This document shows positions 25,666 through 40,600 of a stretch of 64,000 bases of DNA, piece by piece. The translations under genes and the position numbers were made by a program. Under the pieces are notes generated by a model. The model was not told where the DNA came from, did no database searches, and was given only the letters and a program-made list of their open reading frames with translations. Source of the stretch: Spirodela intermedia. Its lineage: Eukaryota; Streptophyta; Magnoliopsida; Alismatales; Araceae. The number at the start of each line of letters is the position of its first letter. Within the stretch, counting starts at the first letter, position 1. Location of the stretch: the NCBI GenBank assembly GCA_902729315.2, contig LR746265.1:7260892-7324891 (forward strand), given 5' to 3'.

Positions 25666-28600
25666 CTACACGAGTCCAGAGGCCAATGCATCCTCTGAGT
25701 CCACCTTCACCTGCAAACCCGAAGGAACCAACCATCAGAAGCTCTCCTCCTCCTCCTCCTCCTCAACCCGAGGTGGGGGGGATTCTTATCAGTCAAGTGA
25801 AGGATGTATGTACCTGCTTGAGGTGGTCCAACAGGGCTGCTTTCAGTAGGCCCTTGAGTTTGTGGGATTCGTCGACCAGGCGGCCTGAGTTCTGGGCCTC
25901 CTCAAGTTGACACCAGAGGCGCTCGATTGCTGTGTATGGGAAACAAATTGCGGACGTCCTCTTCCTCTTCACAATTTCCGTCGGTCTCTGTGCATATGAT
26001 TGATAGATAGAGATAGAGAGAGAGAGAGAGATCATTGAGCATGCGGCAGGGGATGGGAAGGAAGGGAAGGGAGTGGGAGCAGATTGAGGGTTGTACCATG
26101 GAATTAAATGCCTCGAGATATTCAAGCAGCAATGTTGTTGCTTCTGAATAGCGGCTATAGTCGATGTACAGCCGGAGTAAGGCTGCAGGGTCTGCTTCTT
26201 GGCCAGTCATACCCCATGTTCTTCTTCCACCCTGTCGCATTTTTCAGATGGGCTTCAGATCCAGCCAAACATAATAAGAAGCAAAACAGATCATTCCACA
26301 AGGCAAAAAATAGAGCATGGCATGGTTCGGTATGATTCTTTCTACCAGGGCCAGGAGCAGACCTTTCTCCTTCTGGCATCCCTCTACTCCCCAGCAGCAG
26401 TCTCACCCTCCCCGTGTCCATTAGTGACTACCCATCTAAGGCATTCAGGTGCACTATGTAGGGGAAAGGCTGGAGATAAAAGGGGGTTTAGAGCTTGCCC
26501 TGTTTTAAGCAAGCGATTTCCTTTTTAAGCAGCAAAACTCTACATAATTTGTGACTTTACTTACCCCTACTTACCCCCCTAAGAAATTTATTCAAGATAT
26601 AAAGGGCCTATCTCCTTACATGAAATAAGCACTCTGGACCCCTTTTTTACCATTCTAAGGTATTTTTAATCCCTCTCTCTCTCTACATGCAGCACACTAT
26701 TTTTTACTTTCATCTATTCACATTTGAAGGCAAAATAAGAGAGAGCGAGCAAGCGAGAGCGAGAGCGAGAGAGAGAGAGAGAGAGACAGAGAGAGAAAGA
26801 AGGGGGGATGTGGATTTTACAATGATTTCACAACTCGCCCTGCGCTATTGAAGTCGTACACAACTCTACATCTCCCATGTGAATGGAAAGAGAACTCACC
26901 TTGAACATGCGAACGAGCCAAAGGGGCAATTCAATTTGTGGGTCGGTGTGCAACAGCGTCTCAGCAACAGTCACAGGTAATCTTGGATGAAGCTTCTGGT
27001 ATTTCTCCTGAGGGCGTGTGCAGAGATAGCTAAAGGTGAGTATGCACAGCATAATTTCATGGGCATTGTTAATAACAGCAAAGTAAATGGGAGCATAGAA
27101 TCAGATGCAAAAAAAATAAATTGTTCATACAAATGTTCTGACTCGTACTGTCCGGTGGGGGGTGGAGGCTGAGGAGGTATAATCATAAGAAAGGGTTGTT
27201 TCCATTAAATTCATTACATGGAACCAGATTTCGCAATCTGTCAAACACGATCTGTCTGAAAGGCAGATTTCCAGATCTCTTTTCTCTCTCTAGAAAGAGA
27301 AGGGTTGACAGATGTTCCAACAAAACGTGGGGAGATTCGGTTTGATAGAAACCAGCCCAATAAAATTACCCAGCACAAAAAATCAAGTACTTATAAAGCC
27401 CAAGGTTCCTAATTAGGACATGCTGGGCTGGCTTAAATCAGATCTGAATTGGTTTTCTTCCAAGGCTACGAGTCCCACTGCTGAGTAAATTTCACTAAAA
27501 AGATTGAACCCCTCTGACTTGACACAAAATACATACAAGGGATTGACTTTTTAGTGGATTGCTTTGTCAGTATACTGTAACTGGTTCCTCCAAGGTTCGA
27601 ATCCTAGGTAGTAGTACAGAAAAGGGCAAATCTCATTCCACACATCTACAGGGCAGAACTTGAGAGCTACGAGCTGCTTTAATACTGCCAACTCCTACTG
27701 TAGTTCCTGAACCATGTCAGCGACTTACGAGAAGGGAACCTTTGACAGTATTGAAGAAACTATTTGTCACGACAAACTGAGCTACAAACTGGAGTAGCTG
27801 CCGAAGTGAGAAAGCGATGTTACTAAAGCAACTGGTCACAAGATAAAAATAAAAACTAATATGTCTTCTTACGAGATAAAGTTCAAGTGTTTCCCATTGC
27901 ACGTTCGCCCTGGGCTGATAAATCACAGGACCATCTGGTTTTCCATTGCTATACGTTGCGTCTTTGGTAGATGTTAACAGAAGACCGTGCATTGTGTCAG
28001 AACTAACAAAAGAAGACAGAGTAAATGGTCAATGAGTTCTCTCCCAAGAGAAACTTAATTTGCAGAGAAGAACATTCGCGAGGAAAGAACAAAGAAAGTT
28101 TAAACTACCCAGGAAGTGCGGAGCCTGCTCTGTTCTCACAACATTTCTCTGACATAGCAACAAATACCCTCTCCAGTTCTCTGCAGAAATCACCATTTCG
28201 TATGCTAAAATCAATACATTTTCAGGGGACAATAACGGGTGAAGTTTTCAAAATCTTGAAACATGCCTTTTTAATGCAGAACCCTGACAGAATTTAAAGA
28301 GAACTGTAAAGGCCATATCATAAAAGTTTGACTGAACCAGAGTGTCAACCATTTTTTCTAGATGCATTACACTTCCTGCACGAAAAGACGAAAAAAAACT
28401 TAATAAAACATAGGGTTCACCATTGCTAAAATGTACATAACTCAAGCCTATTAAGTATCAACATGCGATCATACCAGCAAATGTAGATGTGTCTTTTCCT
28501 TGGGCAAGTAAATACTGTGCTGAGGCAAGAACATACTCTTTTTCAAGATTGGCAATATCTACGTAATCGTTTGCAGTCCACGATGGATTTTCACCAGCAA

Positions 28601-31600
28601 CAGAGGCTGCAAAAATAGAGATATGAGGAATCTTCCTAGGTACTCACAAGCAAAAAGGAAATTTTTATTGAAAAATAATTTTCAAACGTAACTCTATAAG
28701 AAAATTTATGGGTTGCTACCAAACCCTACAGGAAAGAGATTGGTGTTGATAGAAAAAGAGGAATCTCCCAAGGAATTCTGTAGAATCCGTTTAAATTGTA
28801 TATACAATAATACACAGAAGAGAGTTGATCAATGAAAGTTGAAGACGTACTTCTGTCCACAAGCACTTTACGTGCTCTTTTGTTTGGTGAATATTGATCA
28901 GAAAAGTAGTAATCACCATGCTGAGAATCTATCCATGCAAATGCTGGATTCACAAGTTTCAGAGCACTGATAGCCGCAGAAAGTCCCCATATTCTCTCTT
29001 CAAATGCTGAAGAGGGCTGCTGTTGTTCCTTAACGTTTGTTTCTGTTCTCAAGCGTACTGTATACCTGTACATATAACTTGCTGCCCTTCGCCAGTTGCT
29101 ACGATGTGATTCAAAAGAATAAAGTAGCTTGTAGAGATTTGGACTCGCAGTTACATCAGTTCGCTCAGCCTATTATGTTCAGATTGTAGAAGTATAACTA
29201 GTTAACATATCTAACGATAGATAGACTATACAGGAAGTAATTTCTCAAGAAAAAAATACTTTTATTTACCTTCCAGAATAGCTCCTGCTCTACTTTCTCT
29301 AACAAGCCAACGAACGGAAGGTCACCATCGCACAGGACCTACGGTAAATACAAGGACTCGATCAAGTAGTATACTGAGGAATCGAGAGTAAATTTGCTTG
29401 GGGGAAACAGGGAGCAGAAGCAATAGACATCTTATTCAAAGCAAAAGATGTCAGTGGTTGAAACATATAACATAAAATCAAAATAAAAATTGAATTTCAT
29501 GCATGACTATCTTCAGCAATTATATTAATTGAAAGGCGTTCGAGAAAACTACCTAAGGCATGACTCTCATGACATTTTTGACAAAATGCGGCCTAAAGAT
29601 CTTCAGGAAAAATATCATTCATATTCTTAGAACGCAGCATATATAAAAAACATACACTCTCCTGATGTATTTCCCTTGATGTTGTACAAGAGAGCTTATC
29701 TTCTTTATTGGCAGCCGATTGCGCACAGGTTTATATCTTTTAGTTCATATTAAAATAATGATATTGGCGTCCTATTCTCTAAAGAAAAAACATCCCTGGC
29801 ATTAGAGTTGCCATGGTTAATGATTTTTCTTCCTTGAACGCATGATGAATTTAATAATAACACCGCATATTAAGTGGTAGATTTTTGTTCAAGAAAACAA
29901 TGAACAGATAGGGAAGGGTATTTATACCACTCAGCCCACTCCTTCCCTAATGTTTACTATAGAAGCTTCTAGACTGTTCGCTTACAACGAACATGTATCG
30001 AGGGGGACTGTATCAGTTTTCAAATAAATGGTTGAGACCATGAGGAGCAAGTTTAAGAAACTTCAAAAACTTTTATTCTCACACCAATATGTTCAAGTAA
30101 TCACGCCTTATCTACCAAATAAGATGGAATATCAATATCAAAACTTGGAGCATCACAAGATCAAGAAGAACTCGTTGGTATGTCATGCAGGATCTACAAA
30201 TATTAGATTAAGATAGACCAAAGATCGTTTTATAGGAAAACTACAGGGGCCCGGTCATGCCACATCAACTGGTGAGAAGTGGCGGTGAGAGTGGCAGCAG
30301 GTAATGGCCAGAGGGTTTCGCCTGTTCTTCTACCAAAAACATTGGAGCATTTACCTTCTACTGAAAAAATACTGGATAAGCCGTGTAACTGTACCAAAAG
30401 TTTCTGTAACTGGTAAATTTCCCTTCCCTTTCTTCATGACTCTGCATACTTGTGTTCCTTCTAAGCATGCATCCCAACAATCATCTGTATTGTGATTCTC
30501 TCCTACAATGAGTGTTGTACTCTCCAGTTCATTGACCCAAGAAATCAACTGAATTAGAGTTCGCATGCATTCTGCACCTTCGTCACTCAAAAATTTGTAG
30601 TACAGGAACAGAGACTACACTGCGAATAGGATTGCTATAGGTTATATGTTCTAGTAAAGACAACTTTTGTTCACATGAACATTCTTCAAGTGCTTCCTAC
30701 GGTCCAGCACAAAGGAAACCAATTATTCTCCAAGGATGGAAACACTCATTCCTCCCTCACAGCATCTTCCTCTTGTAACTCACGGTTCAGCATGCTCTAT
30801 AGTGTATAGCCAAGACCCAAGAAAGTGAAAAGGACAGAAGCATGGCAAGAAACAAAATGGATCGTTTAGGAGCTGTTCCATGAATCCCACCACTCCCTTT
30901 CTCCTCCACTTATGTATCACAGGTGATCAATGTGCAAAGAATAACATAGTAAGTAAAACAATAAACCAAAAGAAAAGACTGGGCTGTCATCGATGGGATT
31001 ACATCAATACAGGAAAAAAGCTGAACTTTTTAAGGGACATTCAATGCTTCCCACAAAGAGCCAGGATAATCATATTAATTTCTGCAATATTAGTCTAAAA
31101 TGACATGCTGAAACATCTACCAACAAAGTAGCAAGGGAAAATAGGGAGAACATCAAAATGACAATTTATGAGTAGGAAAACCTTGATTGCACCACGCTCA
31201 CAAAGAACAATTATGAAACGTCTCAGACAGATGTACTTGCTATCATCATCTGGATTTGAAATTATAGCACAGTATGCATCTCTATAAAAGTTGAGGTCTA
31301 GCATAAATTTGAAGACATTTGACCATAGTCGCCCTCTAATAGTAGTCACAGATTCAGGGAGAAAATCGTCATCATGGTTGCCATCAGTCAAACTAACAAC
31401 TTCATCCACTTGCTCAAGAGCAGCCAGAGCAAATTGACAAGCACCTTCACTCATATTATATTGCTCAAAGATTTGCATCGCCCATTGATAGTAATGAAAT
31501 TTCCACACAGTCGTTGGCTCAGTATCACCTGTAAGGACGAGTGCATTAAAATAGAAGCCAGTACTTACTAAGTTTACCATTTACAATAACTCACCATACC

Positions 31601-34600
31601 AGTGTGTGACAAACCGGTTTGGAATGAAAGATTTGCCAATGCAAGTGATGCTCCTCCTGATGCAACCCTGTCACGAATTTTTTTATATAATGAAGCTCAT
31701 CCGTTTCGCAACTAAAACGATATCGTAATGTCAAGATCACTTAGAACAATAGTTATGACGGGAGGAAAGATTAGATTACAATCCGTATATATGGTTTGCA
31801 TGTTCAACTCTTTATTCTTTCGTTATTGGTCCAGTTACTTATCATAGATGCATTCTTGTTGAGTATATCCTTGTTCAGCATCGATTGCAGGATAGTATGA
31901 CATAGAAAAATTGATTTATCGAAGGATACCAACCACAGGAGGGATACTCAAGAATAGACAGATAATGATGCCTTCACCAAAGATTATCAAGGAAATTGGC
32001 CCTTCTATCTTAAGAGTAGAAAAAATGCCTTTGTTGTTTCTTTCCTGAAATGGTGGAGGGAACAGCAAATTGATAAAGATTTGAAGAGAGGATCGGGCTA
32101 CATATGTTACATAACTTTTATGTATGTAGTAAACTTTGAGGACGATCAACAACCTGCAGTGTTTAGGAAGAGGTATCGTTGAGAGCATTCCAAACTTTTA
32201 ATGTGATGTGGGTCAATGCATTAGATTATTAGGGAAATAGCATCAAGACAAGGATCATTAAAATGCTAGCTGTGACTTTTTTTATCATAATAAGCAGCAG
32301 TGGATAGAGGAATCTGGTGTAGGGTGACTGCACTTCCTATTCATTGTCACTCAATAATTCTACTGAAAAAGTAAAACACCCTGACGTAAGGGAATCCTCT
32401 AATATGTGATTCTTATGTGAATTCATCATTCTGAATGCTTTGAACTATCTTCACTGAGTATTCTCTGATACGTAATATAAAAACCATTTATAATGAAATA
32501 TCTCTGAGATGTGAAGATTAAAGAGAGATACACCCAACATCCCATAAATAATCACATCAGATTTTAAATGACCAATTAAGAGACTATCAAGCTAGTACAG
32601 CGAACATTGATTAATGATGTGTAGACCAATGGCAACGTGGATATTGTTGGGGTCAATGACTATCTGGAACGAATGTGACAAGGACTAAATGACTAGCGGC
32701 AATCAAAGGCAACGAGAAGTTGGCTGTGCCCAATTATGATGTAAAAAATTACAACTTCTAGATGAGTGAACATTGCTATGGCTGATCACGTATTTCGCCA
32801 AAGAAACTCTCCAAGAGCAGTTCCGAAAGTTCTGATGCAGATAATGACCGATGGTGAAATTTTATGGATAAAAGCGAAAAATGAATATTCTTCGCAGATA
32901 GGATACGTATGTAGGCAACATAGGATACGTGCAATTCGCAGATAGGCAACATATGTAGGCTCTGGCAACTGGAATGTTTACGTGTAATTCGTAGAAATGT
33001 TGAGTATGTTGGATACAGCAGTTTGAACTCCTGGATATTATAAAAAACAAAAAGAGGGTGTAAAACATTTGAAAAGCACAGATGAAAGGCTCACCTGAAG
33101 AAACAGCGGGAAGCTTCTCGAATTTTCTCTTCTTTCATCAACCCATATGACCCAGTGTGTGCTCGCACAAGAAGGCAGAAACCAAGGAGATGAAGACATG
33201 CACACCATTCATCATTGGTAGACTGAATGCTCTGCGATTCTTTCTTCATCTTCGAATGAGCATCGGCAACACCAAGAAGGATCTTGAGACAAACATTAAC
33301 TAAATCAGGTCATAAACTTTCCAACAAAAAACAAATCCAACGAAGAAGACATAAATGTGTAACTAGGAACACCTCGGCAGCTTCGTATTGATCATGAATA
33401 AGTAAAGTGGATGCTAATACAATCGCCGAGCTCAAGGTGTATGATCCTACTGTCTTGCCCCATATAATCCGACTGGCAAAAACTGTAACTGGATTAAAAA
33501 ATTGTCCTGGCTGAGGAAAACACTTTGAAAGGAGGAACCCTTGGTCTTCCAATGAAGTAGGAAAATCAAGCAAAGAGGCCAATGTAATATCAGGGGTACC
33601 GAGCTTTCCATCCAACGATCTAATTTCCTTTTTACTGCCTGGAAGAAAAAAAAGAGCCAAAACATAAAATGGGGAATATGGCAACATTAAATTGTCGTTC
33701 AAAGCCATAAATAGGTTAGACACAGAGTTCATTAGTAATATATTCAAAATAGGGAAAAAACAGTGTTTCAGCAGGTATGGGAAAATTCCATATTTAGTTT
33801 TCCCACTAATAGGAGCACTCAATCAGGGGATAGCATTCATATAGGACAACACAAGTTGGCTCCCACACATTTGAAAAAATGCATACAAAATTATGGAATC
33901 TCATGGGGGGAGATTCAAGATTCATGCACAATTTGTAGTAAAAAGTGCAGTAACACAGTATTATCCAAATAACTCCGATATCAGACGTGGATTGTGTGAA
34001 TGGCGCTGCAATCATCATCCAAAATGTAAATGAGTCTTGAGAACAAGGCTATGAAAGATGTAAGAAAAAAAATACAAAGAGGAAGTTACCTATGTGCAAT
34101 GATGAAAGACGAGAGCTAAAATCCTCAACAGATGGCGATTCAGTTGGTGTAGTTGTCACAAAGTATATTGTTAGCCAACTAATGATTATATCCTCAACCA
34201 ATGGAATAAGCTTTTGCCTTATCCTAGCAATATCATTTTGCATCAAATTGGCCTACAAAAAAAAAAAGAAACTGATGAATGGGAAACTAATCCTCTGTCA
34301 TCGTCATGCGAAAGTAAATTTATCAACAGAAGGTCATAAAAAAACAACTAATTGAGAAGGGTGGTGCAGTTGAGCACTGGGGCAACAATCAAAACAGCAC
34401 GCAAGGTCATCATCATTTTTTATGCAAATCATCAAAAAATTGAAAGGGAAATAGATAATGAGACCAGATAATTGTAAATCGACTTGATTCTGATGTGAAC
34501 TATTTGGTTAATATCCAAGTACATCCGGCATGTGGAATGAGACGATTTACAGAAGCCCGACATCACCAACATTTGTTAGAATCTATCACCAGCACCTTCA

Positions 34601-37600
34601 CCGCAGGGACGCATTTTTCTTTCCTCCACTGCCCTATCTTCATCAGCTTGCCAGTCACCACTTTCTTGCTCATTACTGTCTGCACCCTTTAGTCGTCACC
34701 TTTCCCTCATCGCAATTCTGCTATCCGCAATTCGGCAAAATTAATACCAAAGGCCCATGTGTGCAGGTGTAATTCAGCAATAACTTCTCTTTTATTCTAT
34801 GCGTTTGATGAAGTTGAAAGCTTAGATAACGAGGCAACCAACAGTAGGTAGAATTCAGGTGATTGACCTTAGGTAAATGAGTATCAGTTTGCACAAGAAG
34901 AACTAACACCCGGTCAATTTCTAAGAGAGAGCGCAAGGAATCAAGCAAGTTTGTCTAATACACAGATAGGTGTCCAAAGAAGGGCACTGATGTTATACAT
35001 CTTCACTAAATGATATTCTGAAATGATGCTAAAGTTGAAGCGGCTCAAAGAACATTTCACAATAGATTATCTGCTGTTTCAAAGAGTGTGGGTAATAATA
35101 TTGAAGCGGCATCCAGTTTCACCATACAAACCTGAAATCTGAATCCATCTTAGCAAAAATATAGGGAGACAATTCTATTAAGAGCAGCTCTTGAATTGAA
35201 TGGATGGCAGATGAAATTTACAACACATGTATGCAAAATAATTTCCAATCTATCGACACCGTGACATAGCTAGAAAAGCTGTCAATTAATAGGAATTAAG
35301 GCAAAACTTCTGGAAATGCTGCATGACCAGGGAAAATTAAAAGTTAACAAGACCAGAAAAAAAGTATAAACGAAATTTTGAGCACTACGATTTTGGCACA
35401 GGAAATTATGAGGCAGATACCTGCACACCAATATTAACCAGATATCCTAGAAACAGACGCATGTCGAATGAAGATTCAAGCATCATTTTTGCCATTTGAG
35501 AAGTAGCCTGAATCAATAGGGACGAATTGACATTAAAGCATGCTTTCATGTCAGTATTTTGGAGGCTTTTTGGAATAAGGTCGTTCATATACTTTTCAAC
35601 AATATCTAAAACTGTGCCCCATGTAGAAGCTTTTGTATATATTTCATGAAGAGACAGAACCATGTCAATAGAAAATTTCCTATGGCTTCTGTGTTCTTCT
35701 TGCTGTTTCTCACGCGCAGCATCGACTCCATCATGTGAGATGAGAGCACTGGTAATGGGCGATGAGTAGCCAGTTTCTAAAATCTTCAGTAGATGCGAAG
35801 TTATATCCTCAAATGAGAAAATGTCTGGATTGATGAGGGACATCAACATTGAAGCAGAAGAAGCTCTTCCAAGTTGATGACTAATATTACTCATGCATCT
35901 TAGCACATCAAATGTGATATCACGTTCCAAATCATTGTTAGGTGAAATCCAATCTGCATCTCTGAAATGACATACTCCACCATATGAACCTAAAATTCAC
36001 CATTAGTTTCAAGTGTCAAAACAGCGACCAACTAAAAGATAACAAACTTATCAAATTTGAAAGCCACATAAATTTTAAAAGAACAAGGAGAAATATGCCT
36101 ACCATAGATAAGTAGCTCGAAGTGCTCCAGATTACGAAATACCGAAATAGAAGCTTTCCTTATCAAACCAACTGATCCAGTTGAGGAATCCACAAATAAA
36201 CTGTATGGTCTGTTGGTTTCATTCCAATGGTAAACAAATTGAGCACAAAAGTTTTTCCAGTAATAAAACATTGAAATAGGATTTGCGCTAGCTCCCTGCT
36301 CACCCACAATTAAAATAAACGAAATGAGACCGCGCAAATCAGCATAAGCTGATAAAACTAAAATGAAAAATTTGTACCTCACTTTCTATAATCGAAAATA
36401 ATTCTTTTTTCAAACCAGCAACGTTAAGAGATAGAAATTCATGTTCAGTGACATGTTTTCTGTGATCTAGGATAGTTGCACGCAAAGCAGTACTTTGATG
36501 TACACCTGGCTGCAGCAACCTGCTCAAAAATATGGAAGATATAATATATGGAACCTGCTCCTGCAAAATTTCCAATCGGTGCCCCAAAAACCGCAGTCAG
36601 ATCCACCGTTAAATTGAATAGTCTGACTAATCACATCAACGAATGAATATATACAGCTGCAGGTGGGTCTATTGAAATACAATGATGGACTATGATAAAG
36701 AGATGAAAACCCACACTATTTTATGTAACAAGGCACAACCAAACAACATCACTTTTGCATGTCAATGGCCTAAGATGAAATTTGATTGGCCTGATATATT
36801 GGACATAAAATTTAGGAAGGAATACTGGGGACAGGATCGAAGGTTGGATTATGACAGCCAAGCTCTTAGATAATTGAAAATCAAAATCCTGCACAAGATA
36901 TTCCCACTAAACCGATCATAGTATTTCAAGAAACCTTGTTTCAATTACATGAGTTCTTCACTACTGTGGCCAAGATTGTGATATTAGATAACTTTCCAGA
37001 ATCAATTGAGCCTCTGAAAAAGCAGACAATTTGGGACGCATTAATTTATCAATCATACTTTTCTCCCGGAATCTCATAATTATAGATGTATTCTTACGGC
37101 CTCCATTCAATAGAATTACAGGACTTTAGACCTTGACTTCCTCAGTCCCATGTTTTTTATGCATGAAAACAACATCAGTAGAACTGAAAGATTTTACACA
37201 ATGAATTCGGTACCCACTCCTAGACTGAAGTAACCAGATAATTGTCTTCAAGACATTCCAACACCGTGGATAGAACCCCGTTAAAAACTATCTGGACATG
37301 GAGACGTTTAGGATTCACACTATCATAAGCCTCCTTAATGTTCTTCTCAACTACGAGATCAAACAAAAAATCTACATGGGTCTACTGCGCATCAGGAAGA
37401 GTAATATCAAGCATTGACCATTACATATTTTTCCCATATAAAACCGAAAAAATGGAATCTTTGGAGATTTTCTTCCCACTCAATATTCTATTCCCATCCG
37501 CAACATTTTCAATTCTGAGTTATCTCTTCTCAAGGTAGTCAGAGGATGTAAAAGAAGTTATAATATTTAGCACATAACCACTTAACTATCCCCCAGAACC

Positions 37601-40600
37601 CACATTTAGAATATAAACAAATATTAAAGAATGCAGTTTGACATCCCTCATCCGGGGCAATGTAAAGTTTTAGGATTCATGGGCGTCTGATCCAGAAGAT
37701 TTAAGAAGATATATTGCGCCATTAGGCCATTCAAGATATGTTCTTGAGTCCTCATTAGAGCTAGAAACTAATAACCACTGCTAAGTCACCATATAATTGA
37801 ACTCCTATTTAATCCAAGAAATATATTTTTTTTAAAATCTGGATCATCAATTAGCCTTGGTACCGCGCTGGTGTTTGTGGGTAAATTACTATTAATCAAA
37901 AGCAATAAAACCTATAAGCCTTAAATCAATTAGTATCGTCCCCGATGTCCACAAATAGCAGAAATCAGACTAACTTGGATAGTTGCAATCGAATATCGCC
38001 ACTTCTGATTTGACCAAACCAACTTTTGAAAACAGGTAACCTTCGGTCAACCATCACTCGTGTCCTTTTCCGTACTTGATGTCTTTCTTTGTACTTACCC
38101 AAAGCAGTTCCCTCCCAGTATAGCTTGCCTGCCTCCAACATTGTCTGAATGATTACTTGCTTTCTTTCACTTTGACAGGGACCATCCTGATGCCAAATCT
38201 TTCTAATTTCTAAGTTTAACACGGTAGTAACTCAGGTCATTTCATTTCACGTAGATAAAAGAAAGTACTCGAATCGCAGTCGTTACAACTGTTGACAAGA
38301 GCCTTCCTTGAACTTAACAGAGGATTTTACGGAGGAAAAAGGACCTAATGCAGTGGACTATTACATAACTCAACCAAGACGGCTAAACAGTAGGCAACTA
38401 ACCGCTAATTGATAAAAATGATGGAATAAATGAGAATTTTGACATTGCAGGTTAGATATCTGTATGTGCAAAATAATACGATTGCAAAAATCAATGGCCG
38501 ATGATATTTTAAAACTATTAGCATTCTACTGGACTACTCAAAATTACAAGTGGCCTTTGCGACCAAAAAAATGTGCAGCCATTGACAAATGTAGCCTAGT
38601 CCCACACATTCATGAACAGAGTCAAGCACGCAACTATCTGTGTGGCCACAACATTCGCATAATTCATTGATGATGAATAACAATGGATTCGAGAATGAAT
38701 GCCATTTCCCAATAGCTAAGTGCTTGAGTCTATCAATAAACACAAAACTGCCCATGAATGGTTCCTCACATAGGCGAGCTTGAGGCCTAGAACATCCGAC
38801 CCTCATCACCTAGCGAGCATTTAAATAACTATGTACCTCACTCTTTCTCCTGCAGAACAGTCTGCCCTCCGAGCAGAAGCCTATTAAAATCTATTAACTT
38901 ATCGATGTCATTATCCTCAATCAAACTGTGGAAACCAATCTAAGAAAGAAGTTAGAATAGCCCGAATTATCTTTAATCCACAGTAATCGTGTCATACAGT
39001 CGCTCTAATGTGGTACTCAAGAGAATGAATTTTGCTGCTGCTGCAGAAATGGCAGTGATTAGAGAGTCATTATGATCATTTACTTTCACCAGTGTACACG
39101 TTTGCACCCACATTATTCTGCCTTCTTTACTAAAAAAAGAGAAAATAGGCTAAAGATTTTCAAAATGGCTATCACATCTAGGCAGTATAGCTTAGGGAGA
39201 TATTCAAGCGTCCAACAACTACAGATGCTATATATTCATAAAATTATCGTTCCTTCCAAATGTTCACAGTCGAGCAGTATAACACAGATTCTAAAGAGAA
39301 ATTCATCCATATATCATGATATCCAATAGCAAGGGCATGCCAATCAACATGAGCATAGCTATTAACTAAAGAATTGATAGAATACCTTCTGTGATGAAAA
39401 GACTGATGCTTCATTCCATATTAGATCATCAGATGGCTGATGAGGATCTTGAAACAAGTGATCAGAAATGAAATCCTCCTGCAAACCATAACTATTCATG
39501 TGCTCCCTGAAATTAATAGCCACAGTTAATGAAGTCGCTAACCAGAATAAATTAAAAAATTCTAGAAAAAAGCACCATTTAACCACCGAAACAGAAAACG
39601 ATTCTTGTCACCAAGAAAGGTCATTGTTTCCATATTTCAAAAGAGAACTTTCATATTCTAGAAAATTTCACCGGTTTCTATCCAAGCTTTCTGTCACTTG
39701 TACTAGAAAAGCTACAATTAATCGTGATAGAAGTTTTAAGACGTACCAAACAAAAAGTCAAAAGGGGAAACCTAGTACTTTCCCACTTTTAAAAAATGTC
39801 ATTGTAGCTCTAAAAGAGGTAGTCAATAAAAATCTGAACTCTAGGCGTACTGTGAAAAAAATCCTAAGGTGCATCATGAGACGTGATTACCACGACCTCA
39901 GTGGTATCAACTCTTTATCAATGCAGCAGTAACACAAAATTCAAAAATGCAGAACACAAAAGTACAAGAAATAAACGCATAAAATTCTGCACATAAATTT
40001 AATACGATACCAACCAACATTAAAGAAGACTGGCATCATGGGGGATGACTTTCTGCATTTAATTATAATTATAAGAACATCGAGGTATATTGGTTATTTG
40101 CTGTCTAAAAGCTTGTTCCCTTAATGATACGATATTTCTATTTAACGTTCTCTACAAAATCTAAAAAGTTAATTTTCCAGAAGGAAAATTTCACTTACAC
40201 TCTAATATCTGAATGAAGAAGATCATAGAACATTGATCCATCTTCTTTGAGTATATATAGCTTGTGTGAAGTAAGTTTGAGGTCAATAAGGATCCCCTGA
40301 GACCAGCGTAGTAAAATTCAGTTTCTAAGGAGTCAGAAAGGTTGCTCTGGCATAGCAACCAGACATTAGATGCAAACTATGATACACAACGCAAATTTTT
40401 ACCTGATCCAAAGGAATTGTTTGGATAGACACATTGGGCGACAATGTGATTTTTTCCCCAGCAGTAAAATGGATGTAATGCAGAGCAATCATCGAATCTG
40501 AATCCTTCACATACTCAGGTAATGTCAATGAAAAAAATTAAAATAAAAATAATTGCTAAACAATTCATGGGGTTATGAAAATATTATCATTTGAAGTCGA

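Noticed and set aside
27590-27610. GGTTCGAATCC string resembling a tRNA B box or SINE
   Set aside because: No tRNA cloverleaf or A box fits around it, and no SINE ends were found.
33095-33304. Acceptor at TTTAG|TTAATG for the NUP160 exon starting near 33303
   Set aside because: It breaks the frame. The acceptor GTCTCAAG before 33282 keeps phase 0 and gives a family-like join YEAAE-ILLG.
37965-38222. 85-codon minus-strand open frame with a protein-like composition
   Set aside because: It lies in the NUP160 intron with the phase gap, but no splice sites and no family match join it to NUP160. It was not recognised as any protein.
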